Numbered from the stretch's first letter, positions 1 through 5,910 are shown. The stretch: 8,898 nt of DNA from a bacterium (GCA_919901855.1 CAKKQC010000018.1:62005-70902), one strand, 5' to 3'. The notes: a model not told the origin generated them from the letters alone. Translations and numbers: made by a program.

Positions 1-459
1 GGTTTCGGCGTCCGCCGAAACCCCGACGGTCGCTTCGACCGCGAGCGCCGGATCCGCGAGCGCGTTCGAATGAACGCCCGCCTCATCGAGGTCCCGGATC
101 GTGGCGAGGAGCGACCCCACGAGACCCGGGGCTCCCCGGATCGCGCGCAGGGGGTGTTCGGGGGCCAGCCGGTCGAGCGCGCGCTCGAGGATGCGCTCCT
201 CGACGGCCGGGCTCTCGGCGAAAGACGCGGCCGGGACCCCGTCCTCGATCAGCATCCGCCGGGCGAAAGACTGGAAGGTCTCGAATTCGACGTTCGCGAA
301 CGCGAGCCCGTGGTCGCGCGCGAGCGCGACTTCGAGGTGCGCCAGCAGCCGCCGGCTCGGAGCCAGCACCGCCACGGGTGCCAGAGGTCGAATGGCCCGG
401 AGCTGGTCCGCCAACCCCTTCTCCAGCGCCGGATACGGCCCAATGACGAGGTTCAACAT
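1..459 (-). CDS. AddB-like PD-(D/E)XK nuclease/helicase, N-terminal part (3' end outside window)
   Basis: The minus strand is open from an ATG at 459 to the window edge, giving 153 codons with no stop, so the C-terminal end of the protein is missing. The protein starts MLNLVIGPYPALEKGL and continues with LAPVAVLAPSRRLLAHLE (about residues 26-43) and FETFQSFARRML (about 59-70). This order, a beta strand with a 'xPSxxLxxxL' helix followed by a 'V.F.T.xxFARRxL' segment, is what I know from the N-terminal region of AddB-type helicase/exonuclease subunits. Those proteins act in double-strand-break processing, and their nuclease domain lies far downstream. No Walker A motif is seen in this part. 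A good ribosome binding site (GGGAGG, 469-474 on the complement) lies 9 nt before the ATG. The DUF5069 gene is divergent, only 44 bp away, so the two probably share a promoter region. The family assignment rests on N-terminal resemblance only. Confidence 0.55.
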   Translation of the reverse strand, partial: MLNLVIGPYPALEKGLADQLRAIRPLAPVAVLAPSRRLLAHLEVALARDHGLAFANVEFETFQSFARRMLIEDGVPAASFAESPAVEERILERALDRLAPEHPLRAIRGAPGLVGSLLATIRDLDEAGVHSNALADPALAVEATVGVSADAET

Positions 460-503
460 CCGGGGTTGCCTCCCGCGCCCGGAGGAGCGAGAATCAACGC
501 AAC

Positions 504-866
504 ATGGATCTCACCAAAAGCTACCCTCGCCGTCCCATCGACCAGCTCGGCGGATACGTGTGGCTGCCGCGGCTCATCGACAAGGCCCGCGCCAAGCTCG
601 CCAACTCGCTGGGCGAGTACATCTACAACTGCGGCTCGGACCAGCACTTCTTCTCGTTCACGGGACTTGCCGCCGACGCCTTCCTGGAAGCCGTCCGGAC
701 ATCTCCCGACGACGCGGGCGTGCTCGCGTGGGTGAAGGCCCACGCCCAGCCGCACTCGGACGCCGAGATCGCGGCCTTCAACACCAGCTTCGCGGCCCGG
801 GGTCCGGACACGCCGGGGGCGAAGACCTGGTTCCAGGCCATCGACGCGGACGAGAAGAGGCTGTAG
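504..866 (+). CDS. DUF5069 domain-containing protein
   Basis: This is a 120-residue soluble protein. It carries the signature of the DUF5069 family: LGGYVWLPRLIDKARAKL (residues 15-32), then GEYIYNCGSDQHFFSFTGL (37-55), then a helical segment with 'VLAWVKAHAQPHSDAEIAAFN' features near 73-93. The length fits a single-domain member of the family. No signal peptide or membrane segment is present, so it should be cytoplasmic. The biochemical role of the family is not known to me and I assign none. The ATG at 504 is the first start in this frame. A GGAGGA at 481-486 is rather far from it (about 17 nt), so initiation may be weak. The gene is divergent from the AddB-like gene and lies 58 bp before the glycosyltransferase gene on the same strand. 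Confidence 0.85.
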   Translation: MDLTKSYPRRPIDQLGGYVWLPRLIDKARAKLANSLGEYIYNCGSDQHFFSFTGLAADAFLEAVRTSPDDAGVLAWVKAHAQPHSDAEIAAFNTSFAARGPDTPGAKTWFQAIDADEKRL

Positions 867-924
867 TCTCACGCCCAACAGCATAGGGCCTCGGCGGGCG
901 CTCCGGAACCCCCGGGGCGCGGGT

Positions 925-2415
925 TTGCCAGCAGGTGGGCGACGGAACCGGCGCCGCTCGCTGGGGGTCCTCGCGGGTCTCCTGCTCCTGCTGGTGCCCC
1001 TGGGCGCCGTCTTCCCCGGCGACGCCGTATTCGTCAACGACGAGCCCCGGTTCATCGGGCTCGCGCTCGAGATGAACCGCACGGGCGTCTGGCCCGCTAC
1101 CGGGCTGACGGGCAGTCGCGGCGTGCCGCACGGACCCCTGCCCGTCTGGGTCCACGCGCTCCTACTGCGCGGCTGGCCCGACCTCGAGGACCTCGTCCTC
1201 GTCCGGACGCTCGTCGCCCGGCTCCTCGTGGCGGGGGCGGTCTTCGCGCTCGCCCTCGCCGTTCCCGCCCTCCCCCCCTGGGGAGGCTCGATCGCGCTTC
1301 TCGCTCCCTTCGGCTGGGTGTACGGCCACCAGCTCTGGGACATGGCCCTGCTGGTGCCGCTCGCGGCGGTCGCGGTGGCGGCCTACGTCTCGTTCTGCGT
1401 CCGGCCGCGCGCCTGGACCCTCGCGGTCGCGGCCGCCGCACTCGCCCTCGCCCCCCTCACGCACCTGACCGCGGTCGCGCTCGTCGCCGCGGTCGTCGCG
1501 CACTTCGCCTGGGCGCACCGGCCGTGGGCGGCGCGGCACCCGTGGACCGTGGGCAGCCTCGCCGCCGCGTTTCTCGCCGTCACGGGTCCCTACCTGGCGA
1601 AGGTGGTTACCGCCGCAGTCGCGGTCCCCGCCGGGATGCCGCCAGCGGATCCCACCGGGTCGGTCGCGCAGGGCCTCGTGAACGCGGCGACCTCGGGGCT
1701 CTGGTTCTCGACCTGGGGGTTCGAGCGGTACTTCGGCGATGCGTGGCCCTTCCGGCCGTTCCCCGGCCCGCTGGGGGTGCTCGCCCCCGCGGTCGTATCG
1801 TACACATGGCTCTCGATCTTCCTCGTCTGGCTCGGCGGACTCTGGAGCGTGCAACGACTCCTCGAGGCGCGGCGGAGCCGCCGTCCCATCGACTCCACAG
1901 AGCAGGCCGCCATCGTCGCCCTCGGCCTCCTGGCCGCGCAGGCGGTCGTGGGCGCGTGGGGCCGGCTCGGGGACAGCCCGCACTACCAGTGCGCGACCTG
2001 GCCCGCGGCCCTGCTCCTGCTCTGGATTGGGATTTCAGCCCGGCGCGGTCAACGCCCGATCCCGGGCGCCTTCCACATCGGCGTGATTGCGTGGGGCTTG
2101 TCGGTCGCCGTCGTCATGGGACTCACGATCGCCATGGTCCACCGGGACGCCGGCAACCAGCTCCCCGCGTGGGGCCCCGCGCTCCGAGTGCAGGTCGCGA
2201 CCGCCCGCGCGCTGGCCGCGTATTCGCCGGCGAGCCGGGTGCGGCTCGAGGTCCCGAACTGGCGAAACTGGCCGCACGCGCTCGCCGCGATCCGGGAAGC
2301 TTACGGGCTGCGGGGCGACCCCCGGGGGCCGCGACGCCAGCTGGTCGTCCGGCCTGCCGGCGACCCGATGACGGGCCGCCTCGCGGTGGAAGAGGAAAGA
2401 CCGAAGAAGCCGTAG
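925..2415 (+). CDS. GT39/ArnT-like membrane glycosyltransferase (GT-C fold)
   Basis: The 496-residue product has a basic N-terminus (GGRRNRRR) followed by about nine or ten hydrophobic segments, roughly at residues 12-31, 98-116, 121-134, 141-158, 166-193, 208-226, 284-305, 326-345, 358-371 and 382-404. The first external loop has FVNDEPRFIGLALEM (36-50), with the acidic pair D39-E40 expected for catalysis or metal/lipid-phosphate donor handling in GT-C enzymes. It is followed by HGPLPVWVHALL (69-80), the counterpart of the 'KPPLxYWL' segment of PMT/ArnT proteins. Known relatives move a sugar from a polyprenyl-phosphate donor onto lipids, glycans or proteins on the outer face of the inner membrane; the acceptor here cannot be told. 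The start is uncertain: a TTG at 925 gives a sensible N-terminus but has no clear ribosome binding site, and I found no ATG or GTG just upstream. The stop codon overlaps the 3' end of the opposite-strand tRNA by 3 bp. Confidence 0.8.
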   Translation: MPAGGRRNRRRSLGVLAGLLLLLVPLGAVFPGDAVFVNDEPRFIGLALEMNRTGVWPATGLTGSRGVPHGPLPVWVHALLLRGWPDLEDLVLVRTLVARLLVAGAVFALALAVPALPPWGGSIALLAPFGWVYGHQLWDMALLVPLAAVAVAAYVSFCVRPRAWTLAVAAAALALAPLTHLTAVALVAAVVAHFAWAHRPWAARHPWTVGSLAAAFLAVTGPYLAKVVTAAVAVPAGMPPADPTGSVAQGLVNAATSGLWFSTWGFERYFGDAWPFRPFPGPLGVLAPAVVSYTWLSIFLVWLGGLWSVQRLLEARRSRRPIDSTEQAAIVALGLLAAQAVVGAWGRLGDSPHYQCATWPAALLLLWIGISARRGQRPIPGAFHIGVIAWGLSVAVVMGLTIAMVHRDAGNQLPAWGPALRVQVATARALAAYSPASRVRLEVPNWRNWPHALAAIREAYGLRGDPRGPRRQLVVRPAGDPMTGRLAVEEERPKKP

Positions 2416-2486
2416 CGGCGGAGGGATTTGAACCCCCGACACAGCGGGTATGAACCGCTTGCTCTACCAGGCTGAGCTACGCCGCC
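2413..2486 (-). tRNA. tRNA-Met (anticodon CAT)
   Basis: The minus strand folds into a full cloverleaf of 74 nt. Acceptor GGCGGCG (2486-2480) pairs with CGCCGCT (one G-T wobble at position 1-72). The D arm is GCTC-AGCCTGGTA-GAGC, the anticodon arm is AGCGG-TTCATAC-CCGCT with CAT at 2452-2450, and the T arm is GGGGG-TTCAAAT-CCCTC with one G-T pair, followed by discriminator A. CCA is not encoded (CGG follows). The anticodon stem lacks the three G-C pairs of initiator tRNA and there is no 1-72 mismatch like the initiator's, so elongator Met is most likely. An Ile2 tRNA, modified at C34 by TilS, also has CAT and cannot be excluded by eye. The first 29 nt recur at 3611-3583. Confidence 0.93.
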
Positions 2487-2617
2487 GTAAAGGAAAATAT
2501 AGCACTCCCCGTTCAGTGACCCGCTTCTTGACTCACTCTCGCGCTGGAAACCTCTGCAATTCTACCGCATCGGCCGCAGGGACAGGGCTCTGCCCCCGCA
2601 GCCGCCCCACGGCCTCA
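2458..2617. repeat. 160-bp direct repeat, copy 1 (contains the tRNA-Met 5' part)
   Basis: This segment and 3583-3743 are nearly identical over 160/161 bp in the same orientation. I see only three substitutions or so plus one extra base, all in the C/G-rich run near 2593-2600 versus 3718-3726. The repeat holds, on the minus strand, the last roughly 28 codons of a possible integrase frame (stop 2533-2535), the tRNA promoter region, and tRNA nucleotides 1-29. At this copy the tRNA continues intact to its 3' end. Identity ends inside the 5' strand of the anticodon stem on one side and at 2617 on the other. Confidence 0.97.
2496..2501 (-). promoter_or_regulatory. Putative -10 element of the tRNA-Met gene
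   Basis: On the minus strand TATATT lies 9 nt before the mature tRNA 5' end, so transcription would begin within a few bases of the tRNA. I see no good -35 box at 16-18 bp spacing. The same element is copied at 3621-3626 in the second direct repeat. Confidence 0.4.
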
Positions 2618-2717
2618 TGCTTGCTCCAGATCGTGGCATGCTCCTGCGAAGTCATCCTGGACGGCCCGGCATCAGTGCTGCTTGTTGCCTTTGCCTCGAC
2701 TGTTGTCGGCCCGGCCT

Positions 2718-3122
2718 TCAGGCCAGGGACTCCTTGGGCAGGCACTTCCTCGCCGCGTCACGCGCCGTCCGGGCGATCGCGAGCGCGGCGTCCGCCTCCT
2801 CGCGGTTCGGGAGCTCCCAGTCCCCCGGGTATCGCCCCTCGACGGCATAGGAGCTGAGCAGATTCAGGTCTGCGATCGCCAACTTCAGCCCGGATGCGTT
2901 CGGCACCATCCCGAACAAGACCTCCAGATCATGGGTCTTCGGGAAGTCGACCGCATGATGGACCAAGAGGGCTTTCAGGTACTTCTCCACGCACTGCTGT
3001 GCATGGAAGCATACAGCGGAGAAGGGCGCCTCATCCCCCCGGAGCATTTCGTGCGAGGCGACATCGAAATCCACCTCGCCCATCCTAACCCATGGTCTCA
3101 CCCTCGGGTTTGACTCAGGCAT
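2718..3122 (-). CDS. HEPN domain protein, toxin partner of MNT (HepT-like)
   Basis: The 134-residue protein matches the HEPN (PF05168-type) pattern. It has FHAQQCVEKYLKALLVHHAV (39-58), then FPKTHDLEVLF (60-70), then SSYAVEGRYPGDWELP (90-105) and a final helix NREEADAALAIARTARDAARK (107-127). HEPN proteins are small all-helical dimers. In HEPN-MNT pairs the HEPN is an RNase-type toxin and the MNT its antitoxin. The catalytic Rx4-6H motif of many HEPN RNases is not seen here, so nuclease activity is not assured. The ATG at 3122 overlaps the end of the MNT gene by 8 nt, which implies translational coupling. The same frame extends upstream to 3359, but that part is out-of-frame MNT sequence. A later start at M14 (MGEVDFD) is possible. 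Just 100 bp separate its stop from repeat copy 1. Confidence 0.85.
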   Translation of the reverse strand: MPESNPRVRPWVRMGEVDFDVASHEMLRGDEAPFSAVCFHAQQCVEKYLKALLVHHAVDFPKTHDLEVLFGMVPNASGLKLAIADLNLLSSYAVEGRYPGDWELPNREEADAALAIARTARDAARKCLPKESLA

Positions 3123-3459
3123 GCCGTTCGAACAGCACCCGGCCTTCATGCAGGGCCGGTTTGATGAGTGTCCCGACCGCGTTCCTGTCGCGTTCGACTT
3201 CCTCCGGGGTGACGACGACGACGTCTTTCGGAAGGCCCAACCCGGAGATTTCCGTCGCGATCCTGACGGACAATTCGCGTCGCGACCCCTCGACCGGCAT
3301 GACCACCAGGAAGTCGGCATCACTGTCCGGCCCGGCGGTCCCCCGCGCGTACGACCCAAAGAGGATGATCTTCTCCGGCCTGAACCGCTCCACGATGCGA
3401 TTCGCCATCTCGCGGATGATCCTCTCGGCGTTGCCGATCGTCATCACCTTGCCATTCAT
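3115..3459 (-). CDS. MNT-family nucleotidyltransferase, antitoxin partner of HEPN (MntA-like)
   Basis: The 114-residue protein is a minimal nucleotidyltransferase. It has the family hallmark ILFGSYARG (32-40) followed by DSDADFLVV (45-53), giving G35-S36 and the metal-binding D47 and D49 in the GSx10DxD arrangement. A third acidic residue, D79 in LPKDVVVV, sits in the expected later strand. Characterised relatives neutralise the HEPN toxin by transferring AMP onto it. All key residues are present, so the enzyme looks active. I chose the ATG at 3459 (MNGKVMTIG); the ATG at 3444 (MTIG) is equally plausible. The open frame reaches 3534, but that stretch would put the TATAAT inside the gene and has no family similarity. 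The gene ends inside the HEPN start, so the pair forms an operon in the order antitoxin-toxin. Confidence 0.87.
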   Translation of the reverse strand: MNGKVMTIGNAERIIREMANRIVERFRPEKIILFGSYARGTAGPDSDADFLVVMPVEGSRRELSVRIATEISGLGLPKDVVVVTPEEVERDRNAVGTLIKPALHEGRVLFERHA

Positions 3460-3474
3460 GACATTCCCAACTGC

Positions 3475-3480
3475 ATTATA
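3475..3480 (-). promoter_or_regulatory. Putative -10 element of the MNT-HEPN operon
   Basis: A consensus TATAAT on the minus strand lies 15 bp upstream of the ATG at 3459 and 30 bp upstream of the ATG at 3444. A -35 at 17 bp spacing would be TCTACG, which is weak (3 of 6). The box overlaps a palindrome (3480-3493), so this promoter could be repressed by a dimeric regulator. If it is used, the MNT start must be 3459 or 3444. Confidence 0.45.
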
Positions 3481-3493
3481 GCGGTTCCCCGCT
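3480..3493. promoter_or_regulatory. 14-bp palindrome overlapping the MNT promoter (possible operator)
   Basis: AGCGG-TTCC-CCGCT (plus strand) is a 5-bp inverted repeat with a 4-nt centre. It sits between the -35 and -10 positions of the MNT-HEPN promoter and shares one base with the -10 box. Its arms equal the arms of the tRNA-Met anticodon stem (AGCGG/CCGCT). It could be an operator or a hairpin; function is inferred from position only. Confidence 0.3.
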
Positions 3494-3582
3494 CTGGCGT
3501 AGAGGATCGGGAGACGCTCAGCTCCTGGCGGCATGGATCACGCGGTCTTGTGGGGCACTCGACAGCCGCGTTGGAATGCCCC

Positions 3583-3743
3583 CTTGCTCTACCAGGCTGA
3601 GCTACGCCGCCGTAAAGGAAAATATAGCACTCCCCGTTCAGTGACCCGCTTCTTGACTCACTCTCGCGCTGGAAACCTCTGCAATTCTACCGCATCGGCC
3701 GCAGGGACAGGGCTCTGGCCCCCCCAGCCGCCCCACGGCCTCA
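3583..3743. repeat. 161-bp direct repeat, copy 2 (truncated tRNA-Met 5' part)
   Basis: This is the second copy of the repeat at 2458-2617, with one extra base in the C-rich run near 3718-3726. Here tRNA nucleotides 1-29 (3611-3583, minus strand) are not followed by the rest of the tRNA but by unrelated DNA that leads into the MNT gene. On the other side it runs into a possible tyrosine-recombinase C-terminal remnant. The repeat pair brackets a segment of about 965 bp that carries the MNT-HEPN operon. Confidence 0.97.
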
Positions 3744-3828
3744 CGAACAGTTGAACAGACTTCATCCTCATCGCCGGCGTCTTGTGCCCCAACAGCTTGC
3801 CGAAGTTCAGAAACTCATCTCTAGACTT
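3658..3828 (-). pseudogene. Possible tyrosine recombinase (integrase) C-terminal remnant
   Basis: On the minus strand, ending at the TGA 3658-3660, a frame reads FLNFGKLLGHKTPAMRMK near 3763-3816. 'xVxxLLGHKxxAMTxxYxHL' is the last conserved block of tyrosine recombinases, where the catalytic Tyr follows about ten residues after LGH. Here MRMKSVQL replaces the 'MTxRYxHL' part, so the Tyr is missing. A following 'REAVGRL', a common integrase tail, is present only in a shifted frame (around 3728-3748). Repeat copy 1 has the matching tail HEAVGRL in frame. I see nothing of the upstream R/H/R catalytic blocks. The segment lies between the PorV-like gene and a repeat holding a tRNA fragment, where integrase remains are expected. 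The match is short, so the call is tentative. Apart from this, 3744-3889 holds nothing I recognise. Confidence 0.35.
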
Positions 3829-3889
3829 CTCGTTGGAGGCTGAAGTTCTTGATCTGCTGGACTCAACAACGAAATGCAGGCGCGATCGG

Positions 3890-4816
3890 CTATGGCCGGG
3901 GTGCACCACCCCCGAGAGTGAGCGAGAAGACATGGCTTGCGGGGAGGTTCGCGAATGGCCGGTACGCGTAGTCAAAACGGAGCCGGCCCACCAGAAAGCC
4001 TCCTCCGCCTGCGACGGATAGGCGTCCATGCGAGGAGCCGGCTTCGGACGCCCAGCTACCCCCGACCCGCACGGATGCCCACGGAACGGGCCGGATCTCG
4101 CCACCTGCCGCGCCCAAGGTCTGCCTGTCTCCCAGGCCGTATGCGGCGTCACCAGCGATCAGAAGCTGCGGACTCACAGAGTAGCCCAGCCCCAGGCGAG
4201 CCTGAGATGGCAGGCGCGAACCGGACAGGGCTGGCCCAACATGCATGAGCGCTGCCCCCGCGTGTACGCCGGGAGCCAGACTCGCCAGAACGCCCGTTGC
4301 TCCAGCCACTCCAAGACCACCCATCGCCAGCCCAATCCCCTCCGCCTGAATCCCTACCCAGACCTCATGCCCGGCCCAGATGCTCAGGGGCATGGCCCCG
4401 CTTGCCGTGGCTGCCACATCGACCGGCGACTCGGTGCCGGTCACCACCCCGGTCTCGTCCCGGCTGGAGATAGAGCCGTATTCCACCATGGTCAGCCCCA
4501 CCCCGGTCACGAAACCGCCCGGCCACGCCGAGCTCGCAGAGAGGGAACTCATCCACATCCCTTCCCCAAGGCTCTCGTACATCATGGCCAAGCCCGTCCC
4601 GGGGGCTCGTCCCAGCTCTCCTGGATTCCAGGCCACTGCGGACGGCTCATCGCCAACCGCCGTATAGGCACCACCGAGACCGGCCGGGCGGGCTCCTATT
4701 CCCCGCAGCAGGAAGGACGCCCCCACACGACCCGGCTGGATGAGGCCAATGTCGTCGGCAAGGGCGAGGCCCACAAAGGCCAGCGCCAAGGCGGACCCGA
4801 GCCACGCCCGCCTCAT
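3890..4816 (-). CDS. PorV/PorQ (UPF0164)-like outer-membrane protein
   Basis: The product has 308 residues. It begins with a signal peptide (MRRAWLGSALALAFVGLALA, cleavage near A20) and then shows the family hallmark GARPAGLGGAYTAVGDEPSA (41-60) with VAWNPGEL (61-68). This corresponds to the 'GGAxTAxxDDxSAxxWNPAGL' block near the N-terminus of PorV/PorQ/UPF0164 proteins. The rest is a string of alternating amphipathic strands rich in Gly, Val and Ala, ending FSLTLGGGAPRP, as expected of an outer-membrane beta barrel. In T9SS systems PorV binds the C-terminal sorting domain of substrates and hands them to the attachment machinery. The ATG at 4816 overlaps the stop of the upstream gene as ATGA, so translation is coupled. 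That neighbour ends in a sorting-domain-like tail, which fits such a partnership. The frame is open upstream to 4963, but that is an out-of-frame reading of the neighbour. Confidence 0.78.
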   Translation of the reverse strand: MRRAWLGSALALAFVGLALADDIGLIQPGRVGASFLLRGIGARPAGLGGAYTAVGDEPSAVAWNPGELGRAPGTGLAMMYESLGEGMWMSSLSASSAWPGGFVTGVGLTMVEYGSISSRDETGVVTGTESPVDVAATASGAMPLSIWAGHEVWVGIQAEGIGLAMGGLGVAGATGVLASLAPGVHAGAALMHVGPALSGSRLPSQARLGLGYSVSPQLLIAGDAAYGLGDRQTLGAAGGEIRPVPWASVRVGGSWASEAGSSHGRLSVAGGGGFLVGRLRFDYAYRPFANLPASHVFSLTLGGGAPRP

Positions 4817-5910
4817 CGCTTCACCATGAGCTTGACGACCGGCAGGCGGAGTTCCGCGCCTCCCGCCATCATCGCCCTGCCCCGCAGGCGATAGACCCCG
4901 GGCGCCCATGCCCGCAACCCCGTCAGCAGCACCCTCGGATCCGAGGCGCGGATGCCCCGCCACGTCTTCTGAAACACCCGTCGGCCTGCCGTGTCATAGG
5001 CGTTAACCTCCAGGGTTTCCACATCTGCCGCAAGATCCATCTGGAAGAAGGCTGCATCTCCCGTCGCCGGGTTGGGGTACACGGCCGCCATCTCGCCCAG
5101 CCGCGGCAGAACCGTGACCGAAGTCGTCGCAGATGTCGATACATCCAGCCCCCCCGACAACCCCGTTACGACCACCGCAATCGATGCCCCCCCGGGGCGC
5201 CCCGCCCGCACGCTCCAGGTAAAGGTAGTGCTGGAGAGGGGCGGCAAGGACAACGCCCCAGCGGGGGTGGGACCAGAGACCGCCACGATCTGCCCCACCC
5301 CTCCCAGCGCCAGGACGGCCACGATCCCGGACACTTCGGCTCCGCTCGTGTTGGTGACCGTTGCCCGTATGACCAGCGATTCCCCGTCCTTCGCGACAGA
5401 CTCCTCAGGCTCCACCACGGCCTTGAGGGCCAATCCCGCAGACAGAACTGCGGCGGTCCATACGTTCACGCTGACGACAGGAGCCCCAGACACGGCATCG
5501 GTCCCGGCCACCGTCGCCGTGAACCTGACCGCCTCCACGCCGGTCACGCTGAACGTCCAGACGAACGAGGTCATCGTCCCGCCGTCGAGGAGCGCGACAG
5601 GCGACGGCCCGCTCACGAGTGCCACCCCTGAGCCGCCGGAGCCCACCGAGATTGTGGCCGACAGGCCCGAGATCCCCGTGCCGCCCTGATTCGTCACGGT
5701 CATCATCACGCGGATCACGCCGCCTGCCAGCGCCGGAGATGGCGTCCCCACCAGCGCCGACACCATCCCGGCTGGCGTCCTGACCGTCGCCCCGGCCGCC
5801 GCGGCCTTCGTGAGCGCATCCCCCGTTACGGCGTCGGTCGCGGTCACCGTCGTCGAAAGGACCACGCTCCCAGCCGCCGAGGACGTGCCACTCCAGGTAA
5901 ACACGACCAT
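4813..5910 (-). CDS. CARDB/Ig-like repeat protein with T9SS-type C-terminal sorting domain (5'-truncated)
   Basis: The 365-residue frame contains a partial Ig-like unit at its very start (MVVFTWSGTSSAAGS), then two fuller CARDB-like units. One spans about 50-150 (VRVMM-type strand, TVTNQGGTGI, SFVWTFSVTG) and the other about 162-268 (RATVTNTSGAEVSG, TTFTWSV). The last roughly 90 residues are a T9SS type A/FlgD-Ig-like sorting domain: MAAVYPNPATGDA (274-286), VNAYDTAGRRVF (302-313), APGVYRLRG (336-344) and a basic end VVKLMVKR. Such tails send proteins across the outer membrane. The protein lacks a signal peptide, and its first unit begins mid-domain, at the 'GGxxxxFxW' point seen in the other units. 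It is therefore the 3' part of a gene whose front has been replaced by the out-of-frame upstream gene. Codon 1 follows a GGAGGG too closely for a normal ribosome binding site. The stop overlaps the PorV-like start. Confidence 0.72.
   Translation of the reverse strand: MVVFTWSGTSSAAGSVVLSTTVTATDAVTGDALTKAAAAGATVRTPAGMVSALVGTPSPALAGGVIRVMMTVTNQGGTGISGLSATISVGSGGSGVALVSGPSPVALLDGGTMTSFVWTFSVTGVEAVRFTATVAGTDAVSGAPVVSVNVWTAAVLSAGLALKAVVEPEESVAKDGESLVIRATVTNTSGAEVSGIVAVLALGGVGQIVAVSGPTPAGALSLPPLSSTTFTWSVRAGRPGGASIAVVVTGLSGGLDVSTSATTSVTVLPRLGEMAAVYPNPATGDAAFFQMDLAADVETLEVNAYDTAGRRVFQKTWRGIRASDPRVLLTGLRAWAPGVYRLRGRAMMAGGAELRLPVVKLMVKR

Noticed and set aside
866-925. Terminator or promoter in the short gap between the DUF5069 and glycosyltransferase genes.
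   Set aside because: The gap is GC-rich with weak inverted repeats but has no T-run and no recognisable -10 box.
101-1983. Long open frames opposite or out of phase with the AddB-like, DUF5069 and glycosyltransferase genes (for example minus 453-1343 and 1162-1983).
   Set aside because: Arg/Pro/Gly-rich translations without any domain pattern, typical of very GC-rich DNA; the recognised genes occupy the same DNA.
3123-3359. Longer HEPN start at 3359.
   Set aside because: This stretch is the MNT gene read in another frame; its Arg/Ser/Cys-rich composition is not HEPN-like.
3460-3534. Longer MNT start at 3534 (MPPGAERL...).
   Set aside because: It would place the TATAAT and palindrome inside the gene, and the added residues do not resemble the family.
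3526-3611. A possible complete class II tRNA-like gene at copy 2 (minus strand, 86 nt): GGCGGCG pairs with a downstream TGCCGCC followed by A.
   Set aside because: The acceptor pairing is good and the length would suit Leu/Ser tRNA, but there is no T arm (no TTC loop, no 5-bp stem) and no anticodon arm, so the pairing is probably chance.
3898-3912. Hairpin GGGGTG-CAC-CACCCC as terminator of the surface operon.
   Set aside because: It lies within the last codons of the PorV-like gene and no T-run follows on the minus strand.
4028-4894. A 288-codon plus-strand frame opposite the PorV-like gene.
   Set aside because: Its translation is Pro/His/Arg-rich shadow sequence and the opposite strand has a clear signal peptide and family motif.
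4817-4963. Longer PorV-like start at 4963.
   Set aside because: The 49 extra residues are the upstream sorting domain read out of frame, and the signal peptide begins exactly at the ATG at 4816 that overlaps the previous stop.
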